Positions 1 to 7,847 are shown, counted from the stretch's first letter. The stretch is 12,332 nucleotides of DNA from Phytoactinopolyspora endophytica (GCF_004138495.1 NZ_ML142850.1:17687-30018); one strand, 5' to 3'. A program made the numbers and translations. Notes: generated by a model from the sequence alone, not told the origin.

Positions 1-2
1 AC

Positions 3-1709
3 GAGAACGCGACCACGGACGTCTGGGCACACGGCCGCTTCGCCTACACGGGCACGTTCAACAGCCCCTGCGGGGGCGAGCCCGAGGCCGGTATCTGGGT
101 CTGGGACGTCCGCAACAAGAACAGGCCGTCGTTCGCAGGCATCATCGAGTCGGAGCCGGGAAGCCGGTCGAACGACGTCAAGGTCGCCACGATGAACTCC
201 GGCGACATCCTGGTACACACCAACGAGACATGCGGGGAAGGCGGCCTCGGCGGTTTCGAGGTCTACAACGCTGACGACCCGCGCAATCCCGTGCATCTGG
301 CGACGGTACGGATCGACGAGCCCAACGAGGTCCTGCGAACCGAGTTCGGCGCTGTCAACCGGGGCGTGCACAACCTGTTCCTGTTCACGCAGGGCACCCG
401 CGACTACGTCGCGCTCGCCACGCACGGCAACGCGTGGTTCGGCAGCACTCAGATCTACGAGATCACCGACCCGGCGAACCCGCAGTTCGTCAGCGCGTGG
501 GGGCCCGAGCTCCTGTGCGAGGAGGACTTCTGCAGCGACGACCCGTACAACGAGACAGATCCGGACGTGCTCGTCGACCACATCAACTGGTGGGTGCTCG
601 GCGACCCTGAGGGACCCACACCGGGCTTCGGATCTTCGACGATCCGGTCCGTGCACGACATCACGGTCACCGACGATGGGAACCTGATGTACGCCGCCGG
701 TTGGGACGCAGGTCTCGTCCTGCTGGACATCAGCGACCCCGCCAACCCCGAAGTGGTGTCGATCGCGCTCGATCCCGAGAACGGCTCCCTGGACGGCGAG
801 GTCAACAGCCATTCGATGTGGCCGAGCGAAGACGGCACCATCGTGGTGGAAGGCGAGGAGGATTTCGCCGCCTGGGTGACGGTCCAGCCGCCGGGCAGCC
901 TGACCTTCGGCGAAGGTGACCCAGCCGCCCCGCTTCCCGGCACCGCTGTCAGCACATCCGCCGGCGACGACATCGAGGCCAGCCAGACCGGGAATGCGGG
1001 CACAGTCGACGCGGACAGCCTCGAGGTGACCTCGGGACCGCTGGCCGGTAGCACCTATCCAGCAGTGGAGCTCGCCGGTGACCAGCCGAAGTTCGACGAT
1101 GTCGGGCCGGTGAGCGGCGACATCGTGTGGATCGGCCGAGCCTGCGACGGTGACGAGGTCCTCAACGCCGACGCCATCGCCGACGGCGGCATAGCCGTCG
1201 TCCGGAGGGGAGAGTGCCCCTTCCGGGACAAGAACTTCAACGCCGATGCGGCAGGCGCCGACGCCGTCGTGATCGCGAACCACCTTACGGACGACACTCC
1301 GTGGGGCGGCCTGCGGATCTGGGACTACTCCGATCCGGAGAACCCGGAGCTGGCGTCGACATTCGACACGGAGTGCAGTGCTTCGCCCACCCCGATCCCC
1401 GAATGCGACCCGCTCGGCACGTACTCGGTCCACAACGTCATCGTCGAGACCAACGATGACGGCCGGGTCAAGGCGTACGTGTCCTGGTATTGGGACGGCA
1501 TGTTCGTCCTCGACGTCACCGACCCCGGCAGTCCGACCCAGACCGCTCGGTACTTCGACAACTCCGAGGAGTTCCTGGAGTCCAACGGCGGCAACCCGCA
1601 CGACTTCTGGGGCGTGGACAAGATCCCCGACCAGCCGTGGATCTACGGATCCGACCGCAACGGAGGCTTGTACGTCTTCCAGGAGCGCGGCAGGGGCGCG
1701 TCCGGGTAA
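3..1709 (+). CDS. LVIVD-repeat beta-propeller protein with inserted partial PA domain (5' end outside window)
   Basis: The frame is open from base 3, so the ATG at 192 is internal and the true start lies to the left; 568 residues are visible. The protein carries repeated units of the LVIVD type, each with an aromatic or hydrophobic core then D-x-x-D/N-P-x-x-P: GIWVWDVRNKNRP, GFEVYNADDPRNP, IYEITDPANP, LVLLDISDPANP, LRIWDYSDPENP and MFVLDVTDPGSP. Such repeats fold as a beta-propeller in exported or surface proteins; the function of the family is not established. Between visible residues about 286 and 433 a non-repeat segment interrupts a blade. Its part from about 346 to 428 resembles the first half of a protease-associated domain, with IAVVRRGECPFRDK and then AAGADAVVIAN. 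No signal peptide can be judged because the N-terminus is missing. The gene ends just before a hairpin terminator and faces the next gene tail to tail. Family call is confident; substrate or partner is unknown. Confidence 0.85.
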   Translation, partial: ENATTDVWAHGRFAYTGTFNSPCGGEPEAGIWVWDVRNKNRPSFAGIIESEPGSRSNDVKVATMNSGDILVHTNETCGEGGLGGFEVYNADDPRNPVHLATVRIDEPNEVLRTEFGAVNRGVHNLFLFTQGTRDYVALATHGNAWFGSTQIYEITDPANPQFVSAWGPELLCEEDFCSDDPYNETDPDVLVDHINWWVLGDPEGPTPGFGSSTIRSVHDITVTDDGNLMYAAGWDAGLVLLDISDPANPEVVSIALDPENGSLDGEVNSHSMWPSEDGTIVVEGEEDFAAWVTVQPPGSLTFGEGDPAAPLPGTAVSTSAGDDIEASQTGNAGTVDADSLEVTSGPLAGSTYPAVELAGDQPKFDDVGPVSGDIVWIGRACDGDEVLNADAIADGGIAVVRRGECPFRDKNFNADAAGADAVVIANHLTDDTPWGGLRIWDYSDPENPELASTFDTECSASPTPIPECDPLGTYSVHNVIVETNDDGRVKAYVSWYWDGMFVLDVTDPGSPTQTARYFDNSEEFLESNGGNPHDFWGVDKIPDQPWIYGSDRNGGLYVFQERGRGASG

Positions 1710-1721
1710 GCGATGATCCTT

Positions 1722-1751
1722 GGTGCCCGGCCGAGGCGTCGGCCGGGCACC
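1722..1751. terminator. Bidirectional hairpin terminator between convergent genes
   Basis: A perfect inverted repeat, GGTGCCCGGCCGA, a GGCG loop, then TCGGCCGGGCACC, gives a 13-bp GC-rich stem with a 4-base loop. It begins 12 bases after the LVIVD stop and ends 5 bases before the stop of the minus-strand gene, so it can end transcription from both sides. No long U-tract follows, as is usual for actinobacterial terminators. Confidence 0.85.
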
Positions 1752-1756
1752 GGCGT

Positions 1757-2197
1757 TCAGCTGAGCGCGGCCAGGACCTTCTGTACTCGGCGGTCCCGTG
1801 TCTCCTCGGTCTTGGCGTCCACGATGGGCTGTGCGTGCTGGCGCTGCTTGCTGTAGGACAGGGACTTCCAGGCTTCGGCAGCAGCCGGGTTCTCGGCGAA
1901 CGCCGCGGCCAGGGCTTCAGGCACCTCGACCGTGCGTGGGGCGTCGTCCACCTCGAGGGTGACTTCGACCTCGTCCCCAGCGCCACGCCCGGTCGCCTCC
2001 CGGGTGGCAGCGTTGAACGAGATCAGGAACTTTCCGCCCATCGAGGCGATGGTATTGCGGTAGGTGTAATCGCCGTCGATGGTGACGACGACGGGTACCC
2101 GCTTGCCGCGCCCGAAGCCGAGTACGACTTCTTCCGGGACAACGATGCCGACATTGTTGCCGCCGCTCGCCCACAGGGTTGTCCTGAAGGTGGCCAT
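1757..2197 (-). CDS. DUF1905 / YdeI-OmdA family protein
   Basis: A 146-residue soluble protein. Residues 1-80 match the DUF1905 pattern: an N-terminal strand region with VGIVVPEEVV, then VPVVVTIDGDYTYRNTIASMGG and FLISFNAATR. Residues about 95-145 are the YdeI/OmdA-like helical tail, with PEALAAAFAENPAAAEAWKSLS, SKQRQHAQPIVDAKTEETR and a basic C-terminal helix. The molecular function of such proteins is poorly known; the OmdA-like tail has been linked to bacteriocin protection in some bacteria, which cannot be asserted here. The start at 2197 (MATFRTT...) is chosen because GGAGGAG lies 6 bases upstream of the ATG. The frame stays open up to 2338, but that extension has poor codon usage and no homology I recognise. 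The gene is probably monocistronic, ends at the shared hairpin and has no copy of the 17-bp palindrome close to its start. Confidence 0.85.
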   Translation of the reverse strand: MATFRTTLWASGGNNVGIVVPEEVVLGFGRGKRVPVVVTIDGDYTYRNTIASMGGKFLISFNAATREATGRGAGDEVEVTLEVDDAPRTVEVPEALAAAFAENPAAAEAWKSLSYSKQRQHAQPIVDAKTEETRDRRVQKVLAALS

Positions 2198-2220
2198 GAA
2201 TGTCTCCTCCGTCAGATCGG

Positions 2221-2242
2221 TGTACTGATATCGCTGTACTGA
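2221..2242 (-). repeat. 8-bp direct repeat TCAGTACA in the leader of the YdeI-like gene
   Basis: On the minus strand TCAGTACA occurs twice with a 6-bp gap (plus strand TGTACTGA at 2221-2228 and 2235-2242), 24-45 bases upstream of the ATG at 2197. The 14-bp period and the position suggest a protein-binding or promoter-linked element, but chance is possible. Confidence 0.35.
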
Positions 2243-2334
2243 CACTTGGACTCGAGCAGAAAGCGATTCTGATCGCTGCGGCGAGGGCCGGCACGCTTCT
2301 TCTCGCACATCCTCGTCATTCATGGTGTCCGGTC

Positions 2335-2448
2335 TCACGTGACGACGCGCACGTGGGGAGCGATCTCCGCCATACGTTCCTCGTCGTAGATGCCCAATCT
2401 CGACACGCTATACGGCAGTTGGTCGCCTCAAGGGTTGCGTTTGGTCAT
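2335..2448 (-). other. Possible broken small ORF between the YdeI-like and LuxR genes
   Basis: Read on the minus strand from the ATG at 2448: MTKRNP, a TGA at 2428-2430, then 30 more sense codons (GDQLPYSVSRLG..., ending ...APHVRVVT) to a TGA at 2335-2337. The 30-codon stretch has mostly G/C third positions and protein-like composition, unlike the rest of the gap. AGGTGA ends 4 bases before the ATG, and this AGGTGA is the edge of palindrome A. It may be a decayed 37-codon gene or gene tail; I recognise no family. The rest of the 2198-2519 gap shows only the direct repeat at 2221 and palindrome A. Confidence 0.25.
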
Positions 2449-2452
2449 GCAT

Positions 2453-2469
2453 TCACCTACATCGGGTGA
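2453..2469. promoter_or_regulatory. Palindromic operator copy A, upstream of the LuxR regulator
   Basis: On the minus strand the site reads TCACCCGATGTAGGTGA, matching the window consensus TCACCCG-N3-CGGGTGA at 12 of 14 fixed positions. It is the weakest of six copies. It lies 50 bp before the GTG at 2520 and 89 bp before the alternative ATG at 2559, fitting autoregulation of the LuxR gene. Confidence 0.65.
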
Positions 2470-2519
2470 AATGTCTCGAATTGATAGCGATCTTGTCGGG
2501 GTGTCAGTAGCATCGCGAT

Positions 2520-5201
2520 GTGGGTGGCGGATTGGGTACGGGCCTGCGCTCGCATGTGATGGGGTCGAGACTGCGGATACCGCAGACGCTCGGAAACGTC
2601 GTTGCGCGTGACCGCCTCCTGCAGGCAATGCGGATCGACGAGGATTCATCGCGGTTCGTCACCGTCGTATCTGCGCCGGCCGGTTCCGGAAAGACGACGC
2701 TGCTGGCACGCCGTGGACGACAGCTCCAAGACGAGGGCGAGTGCGTGGGATGGTTGTCGCTCGATGCAGACGACAACGATCCGGTCGTCCTCTGGTCAGG
2801 TGTTCTGGGCGCATGCGACCGCGCTGTGCGCACGGCGAACGGAAGGAACGATGCGCTGGCCGGGCTCGCCCCGACCCGCCCGATAACCTCCGGGTTCCTG
2901 GCCGATTTCTGCCATGCGGTCGAGGCGCTACCGACCCGGCTCTGGCTGATCCTCGACGATGTGCACGAACTCGTGACGAGAGATGCGCTGGACGGGCTGA
3001 CAAGACTCCTGCGCAATCCTCCGCAGAACCTGAAGCTGATGATCGGTTGCCGTTACGATCCCCCGCTCCCGCTGGCACGGATGATGCTCAACGAGACCGC
3101 GTTTGAGATTCGGTCCGCGGACCTGGCGTTCGACCGCGAAGAGACGTTGACGCTCCTGCGTAGCCATCATCTGTGCCTCGATGATCACGACGTCGATCTT
3201 CTCCTCGACCGGACCGAAGGATGGGCGGCCGGCTTGAAACTCGCCGCGCTGTCGCTGACCCGGTCTGACGAGCCGAAAGCACATCTCGCACGATTCGCCG
3301 GCGACGAGCGTCCGGTAGCCGATTATCTGGTGTCTGAGGTCCTGTCGCACCAAACCGAGGCAACACGAGACCTGCTGCTCGCGGTGGCCGTACCCGAGAG
3401 GCTGACGATCGAGCTGGCCGACGAGTTGTCCGGCCGTTCCGACGCCGGTGCGGTGCTGGAACAGCTGGCCCACGACAATGTTCTCGTCTACCGCGAAGAT
3501 GCGCCTTCTCCGACGTACCGCCTGCACTCACTACTCCGGAGCTATCTTCTCGCGGAGCTCGACCGCCGTGACGCTGAGGCCAAACGCGCCCTGCATGCCA
3601 AGGTTTCGGGCTGGTTCGATCAGCACGGACTCGACGGCGCGGCCTTGGACCACGCCACGAAGTCCGCCGACTGGGCGGCCGTGGTACACCTGCTCAGCCA
3701 GCACGGGCTTCAGCTCGTCCTGTCCGGAGACCCTCGCCCCGTCGAACGCGCCCTGCGACTGGTTCCCGTCACAGCTCTCGACCGACCAGAGATCTCACTA
3801 CTCGGCGCAGTCACCGCGCTCAGCTCGGGAGACATAGGTTCCGCACAGGACTATCTCGATCGCGCGCTGCCAAGGCTGGAAGCGGGCGACGATCCCGACA
3901 CGCGTGACCTCGCTTCGGCCGTACTCCTCTACCGCTCGCGCGTGGGCGGCGTCCGACCGGCCGGCGAGCCGTCCGACGGGACCGCACCGCTGGCGCCGAG
4001 GACCCGGACGACGGCGGATCGGCCGGAGCTGGGCCTGCTGATAGCGATCAACCACGGGATCATCGATCTGATCTCGGGCGACTTCGAACGGGCGGATACC
4101 GAACTCAGCGAGGCGCTGGACGCAGCCAGCCGACACCACTTCGACTTCCTGGCTTTGGACTGCATGGCGCATCTCGCTATCAGCGCGGGCGCTGCCGGCA
4201 ACGCCGAACGAACGTATGCGCGGGTTCGCGATGCCATCGACTTCGCCGATCGCCGCGGGTTGTCGTCGGCGACGCCAATGGTGCCCGTCTACCTCATGGC
4301 CGCTTGGGCATCGTGGGAGACTCTGGATCTCGACGGAGCAGACACGATGGTGTCGCTGGCACGCGCCGTCGATGGTGACGTGGAACCTCAGGTCAGGTTC
4401 TCGGTCGAGGCGCTGCAGGTCTACGTCGACTTCGTCCGCGAACGCGATGTGATAGGCACGCGCAACAGGCTCAGACGTGTGTGGGACGCAGCCCGGGCCA
4501 TCACAGTTCCAGCTCAGGGCCTCAGCAAACACTGTCTGACAGAGCTACAGCTGGCCATGGGTGTGCGGGACGGATCCTGGATCGACGAGGTGGTGGTCAG
4601 GGCGGACATGATCCTCCCAGACACCGCGGACGCCCTGGTGATGCACGCGCTGGCCGATCTCCATCGAGGCCGCTGGGACCATTGGATCGAAAAGCTCTTG
4701 ACCATGCTCGCGGAGGGACGATGCTGCGAGTGTGTCAGCGCCGACATCGCCGGGTGGTTGCTCGCCGCGCACATGGCCGACGTGAACAACCAACCGTCCA
4801 GGGCGCACGATGCGCTGATCGAGGCGCTGGATCGTGCCTCGCCGCGCGACGCGCGACGCGACGTAGCGACGAGTTCCGACCGGGTGAAAAGGCTACTGAG
4901 CATTCACCGTGGCCGCCTCGGCCGCCACGAGCGATTTGTCAGCGACGTGATTCACACGTTGCACGGCTTCCAAGAAGCATCGGATACCGTGCCGCCGTTT
5001 GCGGGCGGTGAGGCACTCACGGAGCGTGAGATCAGCCTCCTCCATGACCTCCCGTCGTTGCTGTCCTTGACAGAGATCGCCGATGCCCACGTGGTGAGCC
5101 TCAACACGGTCAAGACGCATCTGAAGGCGATCTACCGCAAGCTCGACGTCAGCAGCCGTCGAGCGGCCGTGGAACGCGCCCGCGTGCTCGGCCTGCTGTG
5201 A
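2520..5201 (+). CDS. LuxR-family transcriptional regulator with STAND ATPase domain (LAL/MalT type)
   Basis: An 893-residue regulator of the large ATP-binding LuxR class. A Walker A loop, SAPAGSGKTT, sits at residues 51-60. A Walker B strand, LWLILDDVHE, at 141-150 completes the STAND NTPase core. A winged-helix and long helical (TPR-like) sensor region follows from about 330 to 820. A C-terminal LuxR/GerE helix-turn-helix at about 831-893 contains LTEREISLL, then SLNTVKTHLKAIYRKLDVSS. Proteins of this build bind an effector, use ATP to oligomerise and activate promoters; the effector here is unknown. The start is uncertain: GTG 2520 gives the longest form, while ATG 2559 (MGSRLRIP...) sits where family N-termini usually begin; neither has a clear ribosome site. 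Palindrome A lies upstream and palindrome B lies 14 bases past the stop. The same palindrome flanks the transport genes downstream, so this protein is the obvious candidate to bind it. Confidence 0.92.
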   Translation: MGGGLGTGLRSHVMGSRLRIPQTLGNVVARDRLLQAMRIDEDSSRFVTVVSAPAGSGKTTLLARRGRQLQDEGECVGWLSLDADDNDPVVLWSGVLGACDRAVRTANGRNDALAGLAPTRPITSGFLADFCHAVEALPTRLWLILDDVHELVTRDALDGLTRLLRNPPQNLKLMIGCRYDPPLPLARMMLNETAFEIRSADLAFDREETLTLLRSHHLCLDDHDVDLLLDRTEGWAAGLKLAALSLTRSDEPKAHLARFAGDERPVADYLVSEVLSHQTEATRDLLLAVAVPERLTIELADELSGRSDAGAVLEQLAHDNVLVYREDAPSPTYRLHSLLRSYLLAELDRRDAEAKRALHAKVSGWFDQHGLDGAALDHATKSADWAAVVHLLSQHGLQLVLSGDPRPVERALRLVPVTALDRPEISLLGAVTALSSGDIGSAQDYLDRALPRLEAGDDPDTRDLASAVLLYRSRVGGVRPAGEPSDGTAPLAPRTRTTADRPELGLLIAINHGIIDLISGDFERADTELSEALDAASRHHFDFLALDCMAHLAISAGAAGNAERTYARVRDAIDFADRRGLSSATPMVPVYLMAAWASWETLDLDGADTMVSLARAVDGDVEPQVRFSVEALQVYVDFVRERDVIGTRNRLRRVWDAARAITVPAQGLSKHCLTELQLAMGVRDGSWIDEVVVRADMILPDTADALVMHALADLHRGRWDHWIEKLLTMLAEGRCCECVSADIAGWLLAAHMADVNNQPSRAHDALIEALDRASPRDARRDVATSSDRVKRLLSIHRGRLGRHERFVSDVIHTLHGFQEASDTVPPFAGGEALTEREISLLHDLPSLLSLTEIADAHVVSLNTVKTHLKAIYRKLDVSSRRAAVERARVLGLL

Positions 5202-5211
5202 CCCAGCGTTC

Positions 5212-5236
5212 GGCTTCACCCGATACGGGTGAAGCC
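5212..5236. promoter_or_regulatory. Palindromic operator copy B, upstream of the DUF6325 operon
   Basis: A perfect inverted repeat with 11-bp arms (GGCTTCACCCG and its complement) around ATA. Its 17-bp core, 5216-5232, is TCACCCGATACGGGTGA and matches all 14 consensus positions. It starts 10 bases after the LuxR stop and its core ends 132 bp before the DUF6325 ATG. The long arms could also form a terminator hairpin for the LuxR mRNA, so both roles are possible. Confidence 0.75.
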
Positions 5237-5364
5237 GACCCGGTCGGCGGCGAGGAGCATGGCCATGATTCATCACCGCGAGAGATACGACATGGCCACG
5301 AGGAGAAGAGGCTCCGCGAGGCGTTCTCGCCGGAGTGAGGGACGCACCCTGTTGGGAGGACAGC

Positions 5365-5793
5365 ATGGACGACAGCGGGCCCGTGGAACTCGTCCTCGTC
5401 GAGTTCCCGGGCAACGAGTTCACCGGCGAGATCGTGAGTGAGCTAGCACGACTGGTCGACAACGACACCATCGAGCTTCTGGACGTGATCCTGATCCGTA
5501 AACAGGCCGACGGATCCGTTCAGTGGCTGGAAGCCACCGAGGCCGACGACGTCCAGCTGGCCGAGCTCGTCGGCGAGCCTGCGGGGCTGCTCGGGGCGGA
5601 AGACGTCGAGGACATAGCGGCTGAGCTGAAGCCGGACTCCTCGGTCGGCATGATGCTGTTCGAGCATTCGTGGGCGGCACGGCTGGCGAGCGCAGTCAGC
5701 CACGCGAACGGACGGCTGATCGACTCGCAGCGGGTGCCCGCCGCCGCCGTGGACGAGCTGAGAAGCATGCTCGAGGAGGTCAGCCTGCCATGA
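5365..5793 (+). CDS. DUF6325 family protein
   Basis: A 142-residue acidic soluble protein with the DUF6325 pattern: an N-terminal VELVLVEFPGNEFTGEIV, then ELARLVDNDTIELLDVILIRK, an acidic middle, and C-terminal MMLFEHSWAARLASAV and NGRLIDSQRVP. No catalytic motif or membrane segment is visible and the biochemical role of the family is unknown. In actinobacteria such genes often sit beside a SHOCT-domain gene, as here. The ATG at 5365 is chosen over the in-frame GTG at 5335 because GGGAGGA lies 4 bases before it. Its stop overlaps the next start (ATGA), so the two are translationally coupled. Palindrome B upstream suggests control by the LuxR-type regulator. The 128 bp between B and the ATG contain no convincing gene. 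Confidence 0.85.
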   Translation: MDDSGPVELVLVEFPGNEFTGEIVSELARLVDNDTIELLDVILIRKQADGSVQWLEATEADDVQLAELVGEPAGLLGAEDVEDIAAELKPDSSVGMMLFEHSWAARLASAVSHANGRLIDSQRVPAAAVDELRSMLEEVSLP

Positions 5794-6119
5794 TCAGAAG
5801 AATGGGACGGCCTGGTTTGCTCGGAACCATGGCCCGCACGGCGGCGATCACGGGGACGGCGACCGCTGTTCACCGTTCCATGACGCGAGCCGCAGACCGG
5901 CGTGTCCAGGACAGGGCCGCGGCCGATGCCTACTACGCCCAGCAAGCTCAGGCCTCCCCGATGCCGGCGACGGCACCACCACAGCAAGCGACGGTGCCTA
6001 CGGCGACCGGGAACGTCGAGGACATGACGTCCAAGCTCAGCAAACTCGGCGAACTGCACGCGCAAGGAGTTCTGTCGGACACGGAGTTCGCCGCTGCCAA
6101 GGCGAAGTTGCTGAGCTGA
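5790..6119 (+). CDS. SHOCT domain protein
   Basis: A 109-residue protein. Residues 1-50 are basic and alanine-rich (MIRRMGRPGLLGTMARTAAI, HRSMTRAADRR) with a weakly hydrophobic glycine/alanine stretch. Residues 50-75 form a Pro/Ala/Gln-rich linker. Residues about 79-108 are a SHOCT motif (KLSKLGELHAQGVLSDTEFA, then AKAKLLS), a short two-helix module found at the C-terminus of many small proteins and thought to mediate oligomerisation or docking. The ATG overlaps the DUF6325 stop by four bases, and GAGGAGG lies 10 bases upstream inside the DUF6325 gene. The antiporter gene follows after 9 bases, so all three form one operon. The constant pairing with DUF6325 suggests the two proteins act together, but the function is unknown. 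Confidence 0.85.
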   Translation: MIRRMGRPGLLGTMARTAAITGTATAVHRSMTRAADRRVQDRAAADAYYAQQAQASPMPATAPPQQATVPTATGNVEDMTSKLSKLGELHAQGVLSDTEFAAAKAKLLS

Positions 6120-6128
6120 GAGCGCACC

Positions 6129-7322
6129 GTGGCGCAGGAGACCTTGACCATGCTCGTCGTGGTCTTCCTCGTGGCCGTTACCGCACCCTTCATGGTGGAT
6201 CGCCTGCGTGCGTGGGTGGCCGTGCCTTCCGTTGTCGTGGAGATCCTGCTCGGCATCCTCGTCGGCCCTCAGGTCCTGGACCTGGTGAGCGACACCGATG
6301 TGATCGCTGTCCTGGCTGATCTCGGACTCGCGTTCTTGATGTTCCTCGCCGGGTACGAGATCGAGTTCGCCCGTGTGCGCGGCGATCCGCTCCGTCGGGC
6401 GGGATGGGGATGGACCGCCTCGTTGGTGATCGGCCTAGCTGTGGGCCTGATGGTCGCCGGTGGGACCACCGGCCTGGTGATCGGTCTGGCCCTCACCACG
6501 ACGGCCCTCGGCATGATCGTGCCGATCGTCCGCGACAGCGGCGCCGCGGCCACCCCGTTCGGCGACCGGGTGCTGGCCGTCGGAACCGTTGGGGAGTTCG
6601 GTCCCATCATCGCGATCGCGTTCGTCCTCAGCGGCGAGCGTCCGCGGCACACCATCGCCGTGCTAGCTCTGTTCGCCGCATTAGCCCTCGCCGGCGCCTG
6701 GCTCGCACGCCAACCGCGGCATCCCCGGCTCGGCCGGGTCGTCACCACGACACTCGGCACCAGCGCTCAGGTTGCGGTGCGGCTGTGCGTACTGGTCGTG
6801 ATCACGATGTTCGCACTGGCGGAATGGCTCGGGTTGGATCCGGTACTCGGCGCGTTCACCGCCGGCATCCTGGTCCATCTCTCCCTCGAGTCCAGCGATC
6901 CGGTCGAGACGGAGATCGTTCACGGCCGGCTCGAAGGTATCGGGTACGGCTTCCTCATCCCGATCTTCTTCGTCGTTAGCGGTGTGCGACTCGACGTCGA
7001 GAGCTTGGCCTCCGACGTCTGGGCGCTGGCCACGGTGCCCCTGTTCCTGGTGCTGTTTCTGGTCGTCCGTGGGATCCCGACGTTCCTCCTGCACCGCGGC
7101 GTCCTGGCCCTGCGCGACAACGTGGCACTCGCGGCGCTCGCCGCCACGGCGCTGCCGCTCGTCGTCATCATCACCACGGTCGGCGTCGACACCGGAGTAC
7201 TGGAACCCGAGCGGGCCGCCGCCCTGGCCGCGGCCGGCATCCTGTCCGTTCTCGTGTTCCCCATCTGCGCAGCACGCTTCCGCGGCCACACCCCCTCGCC
7301 CACTCAGGCCGAACAGGCCTGA
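6129..7322 (+). CDS. CPA2-family cation:proton antiporter (Kef/NapA-like membrane domain)
   Basis: A 397-residue integral membrane protein with about 11-12 hydrophobic segments spread over its whole length. Family signs are the N-terminal VAVPSVVVEILLGILVGPQV (residues 31-50), LADLGLAFLMFLAGYEIEF, the ion-path segment with GTVGEFGPIIAIA near residue 155, WLGLDPVLGAFTAGILVHLS, and GFLIPIFFVVSGVRLD near 280. It would exchange Na+ or K+ for H+ across the cytoplasmic membrane. The usual acidic pair or QD of NapA/KefC seems replaced by GEFG, a variant seen in a Kef-like subgroup; this is from memory. There is no C-terminal TrkA-N/RCK domain. It starts with GTG 9 bases after the SHOCT stop, with only a weak ribosome site, and is the last gene of the operon. 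Its stop faces the stop of the DUF7144 gene 14 bases away, and no hairpin was found between them. Confidence 0.88.
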   Translation: MAQETLTMLVVVFLVAVTAPFMVDRLRAWVAVPSVVVEILLGILVGPQVLDLVSDTDVIAVLADLGLAFLMFLAGYEIEFARVRGDPLRRAGWGWTASLVIGLAVGLMVAGGTTGLVIGLALTTTALGMIVPIVRDSGAAATPFGDRVLAVGTVGEFGPIIAIAFVLSGERPRHTIAVLALFAALALAGAWLARQPRHPRLGRVVTTTLGTSAQVAVRLCVLVVITMFALAEWLGLDPVLGAFTAGILVHLSLESSDPVETEIVHGRLEGIGYGFLIPIFFVVSGVRLDVESLASDVWALATVPLFLVLFLVVRGIPTFLLHRGVLALRDNVALAALAATALPLVVIITTVGVDTGVLEPERAAALAAAGILSVLVFPICAARFRGHTPSPTQAEQA

Positions 7323-7336
7323 CACCGTTCGCGTGG

Positions 7337-7765
7337 CTACCGGACGCCCGGCGCGTCGAAGATGCCGGACTTCGTGACGGCCCAGATGACGAAGACGTCG
7401 ATTGCAATGATCAGCAGAGACCAGAACGGGTAGTAGGGGATGAAGAAGAAGTTGGCGACGGCGCTGAGAGCCGCCAGGGAGATGGCCGCGACCGCCGCGA
7501 CGGTGCTCCCGGCCAGCAGGTAGAACCCCGCAATCGCCACGATGACACCAAGGACCAGGTGAATCCATCCCCATGCCGTGATATCGACGTCGAACGCGTA
7601 GTTCGCGGTCTGAACGAAGAACTCGTCTTCGATGATGGCCGCCAGACCCTGGAACACCTGGAACACGCCGATCATGATCATCATCGTGGCGGCGAAGACG
7701 ACACCGCCGGTCGCCCATGCCGACGGCCGGTGTGCACGGCTCTCCGGCGTACGCTGGTCAGTCAT
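7337..7765 (-). CDS. DUF7144 family four-helix membrane protein
   Basis: A 142-residue protein. After about 20 hydrophilic residues come four hydrophobic segments: GGVVFAATMMIMIGVFQVFQ, WGWIHLVLGVIVAIAGFYLL, VAAVAAISLAALSAVANFFF and WSLLIIAIDVFVIWAV. The loop after the first holds GLAAIIEDEFFVQTANYAFD, with an acidic and aromatic character typical of this actinobacterial family, whose role is unknown. The start at 7765 is chosen because GGAGG lies 5 bases upstream; the ATG at 7780 would place that site inside the gene. It converges on the antiporter gene and diverges from the first SulP gene. Palindromes C and D lie 82 and 100 bp upstream of its start, so it probably belongs to the same regulon. 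Confidence 0.82.
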   Translation of the reverse strand: MTDQRTPESRAHRPSAWATGGVVFAATMMIMIGVFQVFQGLAAIIEDEFFVQTANYAFDVDITAWGWIHLVLGVIVAIAGFYLLAGSTVAAVAAISLAALSAVANFFFIPYYPFWSLLIIAIDVFVIWAVTKSGIFDAPGVR

Positions 7766-7847
7766 AGCTACCTCCCTCATATGCAGGTGTGACCACCACG
7801 TGTGTGGCGGCTCGCTTCACCATGGCCCGGTTCGAGCATGATCAGGC

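Noticed and set aside
1490..2242. 250-residue plus-strand ORF
   Set aside because: It overlaps the LVIVD 3' end out of frame, the terminator and the antisense of the YdeI-like gene; a shadow.
2200..2469. 89-residue plus-strand ORF in the gap before the LuxR gene
   Set aside because: No ribosome site, no recognisable family, and it spans the direct repeat and operator A.
5229..5441. 70-residue very basic ORF between LuxR and DUF6325
   Set aside because: Arginine-rich shadow typical of GC-rich DNA; it overlaps the well-supported DUF6325 start.
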